Positions 1-7,345 of a stretch of DNA of 13,937 nt are shown here, piece by piece; the stretch's first letter is position 1, and the number at the start of each line of letters is the position of its first letter. This stretch comes from Coemansia sp. RSA 1804 (Eukaryota > Kickxellomycota > Kickxellomycetes > Kickxellales > Kickxellaceae), in the NCBI GenBank assembly GCA_027578815.1, contig JANBTH010000602.1, positions 1 through 13,937 of the forward strand, given 5' to 3'. The notes beneath the pieces are model-generated. The model worked only from the letters and a program-made list of their open reading frames with translations, was not told the origin of the DNA and ran no database searches. The translations under genes and the position numbers were made by a program.

Positions 1-803
1 TTGCGCTGGTTATCGGGCAGAATCTTCCACTTTGTTTGAATAAGCGCTTCCAGGATTTGAAGCGCAATGAACTACAATAGCAATGGCAGGGTCGTGAGAC
101 AGGTAAACACCACATAATATGGCTTCTTTAGAAATACATTGTCTTGATACACAAACCTTGTTTTTTTGGGGGGAGAAGAGGATTTGAAAACAAAGGCGGA
201 TCACAAACATTTGTTTGTTTTGCTGTCGAATTAAACAAGTAAACATACCTTTGACTGAAGCGAGTTTGCGTTTGTCAAAATGTCGTCGGCTTTGGTCCAC
301 GACAGCTCATGCTCCTTAAATTCAGTCAGAACCTGCTGAGCCATCTTTTGCTACAGTGTAAAGAGTTATTAGAAGTAGAAGCGTAATGTGATGTTGGTTA
401 ACATAGGAAAAAGGGACGCGTCGTTTTTGTTGGCCAGATAGTGCCATCACAGAAGCCACAAACAAGAAGAATAAAACAAAGAGAATAAGCTATACTTACT
501 TCGTCGCCCTTTCCGGTAAACAACGCGTTAACAACGCGGTCAAACAGGGCAACATCAAATTGCCGATTGAAGTCGAGAATAGTCTACACATCGCAGAAGA
601 GAGTATAATGAACGAGGCCATATAAACAGAAGATGGACCTTGTGCCAAGCTTATTGAGTAATGATAATATATGGGTTTCATTAGTGAAAGTTTGCCGTAC
701 CCGTTTCGGATATAAAACATGCAAGCATATAGCCGTAGTATGACCGTGCTATGCTCATCTTTGCCCGAGTATTGATAAACAAAAGTGTTTTACTTACATC
801 CAT
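1..803 (-). CDS. XPO1: Exportin-1 (CRM1/XPO1), N-terminal part, 4 exons, truncated by window edge
   Basis: This is the nuclear export receptor that carries leucine-rich NES cargo out of the nucleus with Ran-GTP. On the minus strand the coding exons are 803-798, 583-500, 350-249 and 71-1, all joined in phase 0. Introns are 797-584, 499-351 and 248-72; the donors are GTAAGT, GTAAGT and GTATGT, and all acceptors end in TAG. The spliced product starts MDTILDFNRQFDVALFDRVV, then gives VNALFTGKGDE, QKMAQQVLTEFKEHELSWTK and FIALQILEALIQTKWKILP. This matches, in order and spacing, the family N-terminus (M-E-x-ILDF, then the Q-rich first HEAT helix, then the importin-beta N-terminal domain). About 87 residues of roughly 1,070 are present; the rest lies beyond position 1. 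The first coding exon is only ATG GAT. The gene is divergent from RPL12. No single uninterrupted ORF shows this gene; the identification rests on the splicing. Confidence 0.93.
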
Positions 804-1643
804 CTTGACGGACAAGGCTAAGGTGCAAAGCTAATGACCTTGGAGAGAAAAAAGAAACGCCTATTCCGTTGACGTTTGCAGCCTTTATAGAATATGGTAG
901 CAGAGCGCGTTGTTGGTAGGGGGGTTTTTTGCAGTAACCAACTCAAGGATTGCTTGGTTGTGGTTCAGAATCGAAGCAAATGGATAATTAGCTATATCGA
1001 TTATGTCGCTTTCTCGGTCTCGCTCCTTTTAGTCGTGTTCTATTGAAATAGCTATTAAGCCAGATTAAAAAGAACAGAGGATGGGAAAAGCACGAATGAA
1101 GAATAAGGTAGGAAAACAAAAGCAAAGGACACCCACGTGCAGAAATAACCAAATTGTCAGCAGAAGAAAGAAAGGTGGTGAGAAAAACTTTGGTCCTCTA
1201 AGCAATATATAAAACAACACCACCAGCTTACAATTCCTCCTTTTTCGGTTTGATTTGGCTGAGCAAAGCCAAAGCCTGTGCCAGTCAACAGGAATCAAAT
1301 GGAGAAATAGCAGCAACAACGGACTTTGTTTTTTCTTTGGCAGATTCCGCGCGTTCCTGTGACCGAGCCCCAAAAAAGCGAATCGCAAGAGCATGGATGT
1401 TTTTCACGCTGATCCATACTGGTAAACGTGGATCAACCGTGCTAATCAAGTAATCAAATTTCTCTTTTTTTGCTGCCACTGCTGCCCTAGGTAAAAAGCA
1501 AAGCAATAAGCTGGGCGAATTCCAAAGAGCATCGATTTAATGTGTAAAAGCGAGACAAGCATAATATGCGCCTACTCCTTACAACCTCTCTGTTTCACTC
1601 CTTTCTCTTGCCTTAAAGCATTGTCAAAATATATATTTAAAAG
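804..1643. promoter_or_regulatory. Divergent intergenic region between XPO1 and RPL12
   Basis: These 840 bp separate two start codons on opposite strands, so they must hold both 5' leaders and promoters. I see no convincing gene: short ORFs on both strands around 1065-1506 have no recognisable family. Visible elements are a CACGTG E-box at 1134-1139, a CATCCATG motif on the minus strand near 1392-1400, and a pyrimidine-rich stretch at about 1567-1613 (mostly C/T, with CTCTCTG and CCTTTCTCTTG). The last resembles the pyrimidine-rich start regions of ribosomal protein genes. An AT run (ATATATATTTAAAAG) directly abuts the RPL12 ATG and is probably leader rather than a TATA box. Assignments are by eye only. 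Confidence 0.45.
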
Positions 1644-2694
1644 ATGCCGCCCAAGTTTGATCCGACTGCCGTCCAGATCAGTAAGTGTTGCGAATCCAAT
1701 CCAAAATAGCCGCATCCATCGTTGGATACACATGAGAACAACATTAGGAAAGGATTCGAGTCGAACGTTGGATACTTTCTTTTCGAGGATGAGGCGATAT
1801 AGAGTCAGCCATGTTGCTACTGCTGAAGAGGGCGACAAGGCGATTACAAATTGCGATGAGCAGCGAAGAGAGAAATGAGCATGTTTTGAATTCGGAGCAT
1901 TCGACATAAGGTCTTGTCCAACTGCTTCTCAGCTGTTTGAATTCGCTAATTCGGACATGCCATTTACTCTTCTAGCCCTACTGCAGAGTATATGCTGGTT
2001 TGGCTGGAATCGGCAGCAACAAACGCATTTTGCTGAACGTCATGACTAGTTGCGTCTCAGAGATACACTGCTTGTATTTTAAAATGTCGTTATTCAGACT
2101 ACCAGGCAGACAAGCGTTACATTGGCGTGGAAGATTTATATTGCGACTATGCTTGATGGAGAGATTACTTTACTAACTGTTTTTCTGGTGCGCTTATATT
2201 GCTTTGGTGCAAATCTGCATATTGTAGTCACTCTCCGCGCTACTGGTGGTGAGGTTGGTGCTTCTTCTGCACTTGCCCCCAAGATTGGTCCTCTTGGTCT
2301 GTCCCCCAAGAAGGTCGGTGAGGATATTGCCAAGGCAACCAAGGACTGGAAGGGTCTGCGCGTTACTGTTCAGCTGACTGTTCAGAACCGTCAGGCTGCT
2401 GTTTCTGTTGTCCCATCTGCTTCTTCTCTTGTTATTCGTGCTCTGAAGGAGCCTCCACGTGACAAGAAGAAGGAGAAGAACATTGTCCACAGCGGCAATC
2501 TGTCAATCGACGATATTATCAGCGTTGCCAGGACTATGCGCGAGGCCGACAAGTCGTTCTCTCGCGAACTGAAGGGCACCGTGAAGGAGATCCTTGGCAC
2601 AGCCAACTCTGTTGGCTGCACTGTTGATGGCGAGGCACCCACCACCATCCAGAAGCAGATCGATGATGGCGAGATTGAGATTCCTTCCGAGTAA
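1644..2694 (+). CDS. RPL12: 60S ribosomal protein uL11 (RPL12), 2 exons
   Basis: uL11 forms the base of the ribosomal P-stalk with the 28S GTPase-associated centre and helps recruit translational GTPases. Exon 1 is 1644-1680 (MPPKFDPTAVQI plus one base), the intron is 1681-2227 (GTAAGT...TTGTAG), and exon 2 is 2228-2694. The joined product is 167 residues, against 165 in yeast and human. Exon 2 gives ITLRATGGEVG, then LAPKIGPLGLSPKKVG, EDIAKATKDWKGLRVTVQL, NRQAAVSVVPSASSL, LKEPPRDKKKEKN and EILGTANSVGC, and ends EIEIPSE; all are family landmarks. The MPPKFDP start is the canonical uL11 N-terminus, which fixes the ATG. An open frame runs back from exon 2 to 2122 but it translates intron sequence without family similarity. 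An AATAAA lies 29 bp past the stop. Confidence 0.97.
1681..2227 (+). other. RPL12 intron 1 (547 nt)
   Basis: The phase-1 intron has a GTAAGT donor and a TTGTAG acceptor, and lies only 37 coding bases into the gene, as is common for ribosomal protein genes. It is long relative to the other introns here. It contains a 10-base direct repeat TTTGAATTCG at 1885-1894 and 1936-1945; the second copy opens a small hairpin (GAATT, loop CGCT, AATTC; about 1939-1952). It also holds CCGCATCCATC at 1710-1720, a string also found upstream of RPL15. I found no acceptable C/D box pair and no convincing H/ACA arrangement, so no snoRNA is called. Confidence 0.85.
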
Positions 2695-2722
2695 AACACA
2701 CTTTGAGTGTTATTTATCAACA

Positions 2723-2728
2723 AATAAA
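2723..2728 (+). terminator. Polyadenylation signal of RPL12
   Basis: A canonical AATAAA lies 29 bp downstream of the RPL12 stop codon, in an AT-rich stretch. A second ATAAAA-type element follows near 2783. The assignment is by position and sequence only. Confidence 0.6.
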
Positions 2729-3801
2729 TATAACTGCTGTGCTATCTATCTTGTTCTGGTTCTGTGAAAGAAGCTGTGCTTGTAATAAAACATTATTGTT
2801 CTTGGATGAAGATGGAAGTTTGCGCTGATTTGTAAAGAAAAAGAATGCGGTGATAACAGTTCGGACAGCATGTGTTATCTGAAAGTGTTGTTTTCTGAGT
2901 GACTGCAAAGCAACATGTTGTAAGAAGGAAAGAGCGGTGGTCAAAATGTCAGGTTAAGCTGAACTAGCAAGATTTAACACTAAGCAGTTCCTTTTAAAAT
3001 ATATTTCTTGAGGTACCGGTAGCCCATTGTCCAAAGCTGACTTTATACGAGAATGTAAACCCTCTCCCACATTGCTAGCACTCGTCTTAACTAAAGATAA
3101 CCATGTTAATGTTGGTTTAAAGGTACATCTTGGAATGGGACTTTTTGCTGGAAGACTTGAGGTGCTCTCCTTGACAAAGTGCCAAAAACATATGATATCC
3201 TCATTTTTTGGAATATCCATGTGAAGCAATGAAAAGCGCTTTGGCTTTAGAAATGTATTTAAATATACATATATATATATATTTTTTTTTCCTGTCGACA
3301 TTGCTTGCTTCTGCTAGATATGCCATTGTAGCTGGTGGTGTAAAGGCAACATTTCCACGTTCTAGCAAGATTTGGTTTTTGCAATTATATGCTGTGTTAG
3401 GCAGCTCTACGTCCTTACCATTGGCCGCGAGAATAATCTGGAATACAATGGCTCTTTTCAGCTTTGTATTTTAATATTTCTTCTTTGAAGCTAATCCGAA
3501 CCCACATATTATATGCATATCGCCTCGATTCTCGCCACGTAATGATGGTTTGTGCAAAAGTGGTTACATTGGCAAAGGCATATTCACAGCCATTGGCATG
3601 GCCGGGGGTTTGCATCAGAAGCGCAGTGTTGGTTGTCGATGATTGGTCAGCCTTCATCATTCCACCAGGGCAATAAATATGAGGTCTCAGTGGAAAGCGG
3701 CTTTTTCTTTAAACTTCCTTTCTTCCACCTTCAAATTAATTCTTTTTCTTTTCATTCGTAATCTATAGTATAAACCTCCAAAACAGCTTTTAGTGACGAA
3801 A
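2729..3801. other. Intergenic region RPL12 to PDI, no recognised gene; PDI promoter
   Basis: About 1.1 kb lies between two plus-strand genes. The left half should contain the RPL12 3' end and the right half the PDI promoter and leader. Overlapping ORFs of 65-115 codons occur on both strands (for example minus 3301-2954 and 3660-3415, plus 3208-3474 and 3464-3676), but none has a family I can name and no consistent splice joins them. Four ATTGG pentamers (inverted CCAAT boxes) lie at 3420, 3568, 3592 and 3642, and an AATAAATATGAG element at about 3671-3682 is a possible TATA-like site for PDI. Pyrimidine-rich DNA at about 3701-3755 probably marks the PDI transcription start area. Confidence 0.4.
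3260..3291. repeat. AT dinucleotide and poly-T low-complexity tract
   Basis: An alternating AT run (about 3266-3281) is followed directly by a run of about nine T. It is simple-sequence DNA inside the RPL12-PDI intergenic region, and length variation is expected here. No function is visible. Confidence 0.75.
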
Positions 3802-5412
3802 ATGAGGATTAGCGCTGTGCGTTTCATGCTTTACACAGTTGCGGCCTTTGCTGCCTCTGGTTCGTTTGCCTATGCAGAGGAGGACGCAGGCTCATCTGAT
3901 GTAGTTGTACTGAACACAGACAATTTTAAGGAATGGGTTGCCGGACAGAATCTCGCTCTGGTTGAGTTCTATGCACCCTGGTGCGGCCACTGCAAATCCC
4001 TGGCTCCTATCTACGAGAAGGTAGCAACCACTCTTAAGGATGAGGGTATATCCTTGGCCAAGGTTGACTGTACCGAAGAACAGTCGCTCTGTGAGGAGAT
4101 GCAGATCCCGGGTTTCCCATCTCTCAAGGTCTTCAAGGACGGCAACCATGCTGCCTACAACGGTAGCCGTCAGGAGGAGGGCATCATCAGCTACATGCGC
4201 AAGCAGCTCCTCCCACCGCTGTCCCAGCTTACCGAAGACAGCTTTGCAAAGTTCACAAAGTCGGACCGTGTTGTGGTTATTGGATTTATTGATGATAGCG
4301 AGTCAACCGAGTACACCAATCTTGAGGCCCTTGCAAACGAGCTACGTGACGAGTACACCTTTGGCGTTATTGCCGACAAGGCGCTTGCGAAGGAGCAAGG
4401 CGCTAAGGTCCCTGGGATTGTTGTGTACAAAGATTTTGATTATGGCAAGGATGTGTTTGAAGGCAAGATCGCCGTCGATGAGATTCGCAACTTTGTCAAG
4501 GCGAGCTCTGTTCCCACCTTTGGCGAGATATCTGGCGAGAACTACGCCCAGTATGCGCAGTCTGGTCTGCCGTTTGCTTTTGCCTTCTTTGATAGTGATG
4601 AGACCCGTAAGGAGCTTGAAGAGGAGGTTTACAACGTTGCCAAGGAAAACAAAGGCGTCATCAGCTTTGTGCTTATTGACGGCAACAAGTATGGTTCTCA
4701 AGCGGACCACTTGAACCTTGAACGCAAATGGCCTGCATTTGCCATCCAGAACCAGACCAGCCTCTCTAAATACCCCTTCCCTCAGGACAAGGACATTACG
4801 GAGAAGAACATTCGTGAGTTTGTGGCTGACTTTATTGAGGGCAAGATCGAGGCTGACTACAAGTCCGAGCCAGTCCCAGAGTCCAACGATGGAAATGTAT
4901 TTACACTTGTGTCCAAGCAGTTCAACGAGATTGCGTTTGACAAGACCAAGGACGTCTTGGTTGAGTTCTACGCGCCATGGTGCTCATACTGCAAGCGCCT
5001 TGCGCCTGTGTATGAAGAGCTTGGTGAGAAGCTCAAGGTGAACAAGAATCTGGTTATTTCCAAGATGGACGCAGTCGCTAATGATGTTCCTTCCGACAAC
5101 CCATCGCTGCAGATCCAGGGCTTCCCTACTATCGTGCTTGTTCGCGGTGAAGACAACTCGGTTGTCGAGTACACTGGCGATCGCTCTCTCAAATCGCTGA
5201 TTGAGTTTATCGAAGAGAACGCGGCGTTTAAGATCGAGAAGCAGGATGATGCCGACTCAAAGAAGGAAGACAGTGATGATGTTGAAGACGATGAGGAAGA
5301 AGAAGAGGAAGAGGACGTCAAGAAGCCTGAAGACAAAAAGGCTGACGCAGATGCCGAGGAAGAGGAGAAGAAGGACGGAGATGACGAAAATGCTGCTCAT
5401 GACGAGCTCTAA
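3802..5412 (+). CDS. Protein disulfide isomerase, a-b-b'-a' type, HDEL
   Basis: This ER-lumen thiol-disulfide oxidoreductase forms and isomerises disulfides in secretory proteins. The 536-residue, intronless product has a hydrophobic signal peptide (about 1-25, ending near AYA), an a domain with WCGHC (Cys61 and Cys64), b and b' domains (about 140-355), and an a' domain with WCSYC (Cys394 and Cys397). A very acidic Glu/Asp/Lys tail (about 480-532) and the retrieval signal HDEL follow. Both catalytic domains keep the buried Glu (LVEFYAPWC) and the cis-proline loop (IPGFPS, IQGFPT); the a' domain keeps the YTGDRS arginine. Only a' is odd: SY replaces the usual GH between its cysteines. The start is the ATG at 3802; the upstream GTG at 3793 is not needed. 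Domain order and length match classical PDI1/P4HB. The 3' end converges on deoxyhypusine synthase. Confidence 0.96.
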   Translation: MRISAVRFMLYTVAAFAASGSFAYAEEDAGSSDVVVLNTDNFKEWVAGQNLALVEFYAPWCGHCKSLAPIYEKVATTLKDEGISLAKVDCTEEQSLCEEMQIPGFPSLKVFKDGNHAAYNGSRQEEGIISYMRKQLLPPLSQLTEDSFAKFTKSDRVVVIGFIDDSESTEYTNLEALANELRDEYTFGVIADKALAKEQGAKVPGIVVYKDFDYGKDVFEGKIAVDEIRNFVKASSVPTFGEISGENYAQYAQSGLPFAFAFFDSDETRKELEEEVYNVAKENKGVISFVLIDGNKYGSQADHLNLERKWPAFAIQNQTSLSKYPFPQDKDITEKNIREFVADFIEGKIEADYKSEPVPESNDGNVFTLVSKQFNEIAFDKTKDVLVEFYAPWCSYCKRLAPVYEELGEKLKVNKNLVISKMDAVANDVPSDNPSLQIQGFPTIVLVRGEDNSVVEYTGDRSLKSLIEFIEENAAFKIEKQDDADSKKEDSDDVEDDEEEEEEEDVKKPEDKKADADAEEEEKKDGDDENAAHDEL

Positions 5413-5579
5413 ACACGCTAATGCTGCGTTTTATTTTTCTCTCATTTATGTTTTGACCATCAATGTAGCCACTCATTTTCTAGTTATCATCTCTTTGTGC
5501 AAGAAAAAAATGTTGGCAGCTGCTACATGGCAAACATCTTAATCAGCTCTATTTTGTTATCTAATGGACTAAAAGTGTG
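5413..5579. terminator. Convergent 3' region between PDI and deoxyhypusine synthase
   Basis: Only 167 bp separate the two stop codons, so the 3' untranslated regions of PDI (plus) and deoxyhypusine synthase (minus) probably overlap. On the minus strand an AATAAA (plus-strand TTTATT at 5430-5435) lies about 145 bp past the deoxyhypusine synthase stop. I see no clear AATAAA for PDI on the plus strand. Confidence 0.4.
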
Positions 5580-6680
5580 CTAATCGTCCTTAGCAAACGT
5601 CTGAGCCACGAGCAGCGGGAAAACAAGCGATGCATCGGCATATACCTTGACAGACTCGGCATCGGCCTTGATCTTTCCCCACGAGACAGCCTCGTCAGGC
5701 CGGGCACCAGCATCGCTACCGTCAAATTCCTGCGCTGTATTTACAAACACAGCAAAGTCGGTGCCATTGCGCATGAGGTTTGCGTTGCAGATATGGTGCT
5801 TCACTATTCCACCGCCTAGTATAATTACGCCGGTCTTCTTTGCAAACACTGCCTCGCAATTCACCGCACGAATATCCTGCACCAGGTCCACAACAAGGCC
5901 GGGACTGCGGTAAGAATGGAAGTAGAGCATGTCGCCCAGCGAGCCGTCCGTAATCGCAGGACAATACACGGGGATGTTGTTCTTGTAAGCCCAATAGTAT
6001 ATAGAGTCTGGGTGGTTAATTTCCTTCCCAAGTCTGCGGATCAGCTTTGAGGGAGTCCATACAACTCCATGTTCTTTCTGCTCAGCAAGCATCTGATCGA
6101 ATATAGGAACTATCCAGTCCTCAAACTTGCAGTAGTTGTCGTTGGGAACAATCAGGTTGCCAATGCGGTTGAGCCCATTTGTGCGCAGTTCTTTGCCTTT
6201 CATGCTAAAGCTGCCCAGATACGTCGACCCCAAGCACTTTATAAAGTCCTCTTCAATGCCGCCAGCAGAAGAGACAAGCACATCCACATGCTTGTTCTTC
6301 ACGAGATACTTTATGGTCTCACGAATACCGCTGGAGACGAGGTTGGATGTGTATCCTAGAAAGATCTTGCACTTTACGTTTGCGCGGTACTCTGGCTGTC
6401 GGTCTTCCTCGGCGTCAAGGTCGGTTACCGGCTCATCTGACAGCCTCCACGCACGCATATGATTGATAATCTCAGCCGCACGACCAAAATGTGAAGCCTG
6501 GAACCCGGTAGACATGTAGGAATCGAGGAGCGCACTATAATCCACGCCATTCTCAAAGTCATAGCCCTTGATGATCTTTGAACCTTCAGGTGAAAAGTTA
6601 GACTTTACAAGAACAGCCGCAGTGGCCATATCAGGGGCAGAGACATTCTTTGTGGCAGAATCTGAATTGTGAGCCGACAT
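5580..6680 (-). CDS. DYS1: Deoxyhypusine synthase
   Basis: This NAD-dependent enzyme transfers an aminobutyl group from spermidine to one lysine of eIF5A, the first step of hypusine formation, in the cytosol. The 366-residue intronless protein (human 369) carries the family blocks in order: the NAD-site region FLGYTSNLVSSG, then SAGGIEEDFIKC, the NRIGNL/VPNDNYCKFEDW region, WTPSKLIRRLGKEI, AITDGSLGDMLYFHSY, VIILGGGIVKHH, and NTAQEFDGSDAGARPDEAVS followed by WGKI. Lys336 of WGKI corresponds to the catalytic lysine (Lys329 in human). VYADASLVFPLLVAQTF closes the fold, and the protein ends soon after with AKDD, a shorter tail than human. The ATG at 6680 gives MSAHNSDSATKN before the conserved part. 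It is convergent with PDI and divergent from RPL15. All active-site blocks are intact. Confidence 0.97.
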   Translation of the reverse strand: MSAHNSDSATKNVSAPDMATAAVLVKSNFSPEGSKIIKGYDFENGVDYSALLDSYMSTGFQASHFGRAAEIINHMRAWRLSDEPVTDLDAEEDRQPEYRANVKCKIFLGYTSNLVSSGIRETIKYLVKNKHVDVLVSSAGGIEEDFIKCLGSTYLGSFSMKGKELRTNGLNRIGNLIVPNDNYCKFEDWIVPIFDQMLAEQKEHGVVWTPSKLIRRLGKEINHPDSIYYWAYKNNIPVYCPAITDGSLGDMLYFHSYRSPGLVVDLVQDIRAVNCEAVFAKKTGVIILGGGIVKHHICNANLMRNGTDFAVFVNTAQEFDGSDAGARPDEAVSWGKIKADAESVKVYADASLVFPLLVAQTFAKDD

Positions 6681-7345
6681 TTCAAAGTTCCTTCCGGGCT
6701 TGATGCAAAGAAGAGTGATGGAAGCAAAAAAAAGCTATATACTAATGGTACTGAGCAAGAGAAGAGCGGCAAAGAGCCAAAAACACCAGCAACCCCCTTT
6801 TTCTAGTCCCCAAGATCTGTGACAGATCAGATAGCGAGGTGATTAAATTAATAGCGTGCTCTGTTTTTCAAGGGGATATGCCAATTTTTGATGCTGTAGC
6901 TCCAAAATTCAACGTGAATTTTGTGGATTCTCCAGCCAAATGCCGATGAGATTGAGGTGTGCTGCATACTGCTTTGAATCTTTCCTTCCTTTCCCATATC
7001 AGAAATTATATTTCTTTTTAAAATCGTTTAAAGGCACGTATTGGTAGTTTAGTGTTCGGCGCACCTGTCTATCGATTCAGCTACTCCCTACCGAATTGAG
7101 AAGACTCGTGCGCATCTTTAGCGCATCCAAAAGGAGAGACATTTGGTTGGAAAAGCGATGGATTCAGGCCGCATCCATCAGCAACAACCCGCATCCATCA
7201 CGATTTTAACCAGGCTAGACATAACAGCAGATAGCAAAACTAAACTAAATTCTACATGAATTGCGAATTTTTTTTTTTCCTTGGCAAATGGCAATGATGC
7301 AATTGTGCGACATCTACAAACTATAGGACGCGTAACTAGGAAACA
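6681..7345. promoter_or_regulatory. Divergent intergenic region between deoxyhypusine synthase and RPL15
   Basis: These 665 bp hold the leaders and promoters of two divergent genes; no ORF or RNA gene is recognisable. For deoxyhypusine synthase, a TATATA on the minus strand (6736-6741) lies about 56 bp upstream of its ATG. On the RPL15 side, GCATCCA occurs at 7123, 7171 and 7191. The last two belong to a 12-base direct repeat CCGCATCCATCA with 20-base periodicity. An inverted GATGGAT at 7157-7163 can pair with ATCCATC at 7173-7179. A run of T at about 7269-7278 precedes the RPL15 ATG. The functional roles are inferred. Confidence 0.45.
7169..7200 (+). repeat. Two direct copies of CCGCATCCATCA upstream of RPL15
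   Basis: The identical 12-base strings at 7169-7180 and 7189-7200 are separated by eight bases. The closely related GCGCATCCA lies at 7121-7129 and an inverted ATCCATC at 7157-7163. The cluster is 145-225 bp upstream of the RPL15 ATG, a reasonable place for an upstream activating site. Confidence 0.7.

Noticed and set aside
1752..1762. B-box-like GGATTCGAGTC in the RPL12 intron, suggesting a tRNA
   Set aside because: The flanking bases do not form a T-arm, and there is no A box or acceptor stem at the right distance.
2122..2227. Open frame from 2122 in phase with RPL12 exon 2, giving a 190-residue protein
   Set aside because: The first 35 residues are unlike uL11, whereas splicing from the MPPKFDP exon at 1644 gives the full conserved protein at the correct length.
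3793..3801. GTG as an earlier start for the PDI
   Set aside because: The gene is eukaryotic nuclear; the ATG at 3802 begins directly with a good signal peptide.
5260..5390. GAA/GAG/GAT-rich stretch resembling a microsatellite
   Set aside because: It is the in-frame acidic C-terminal tail typical of PDI, not an independent repeat.
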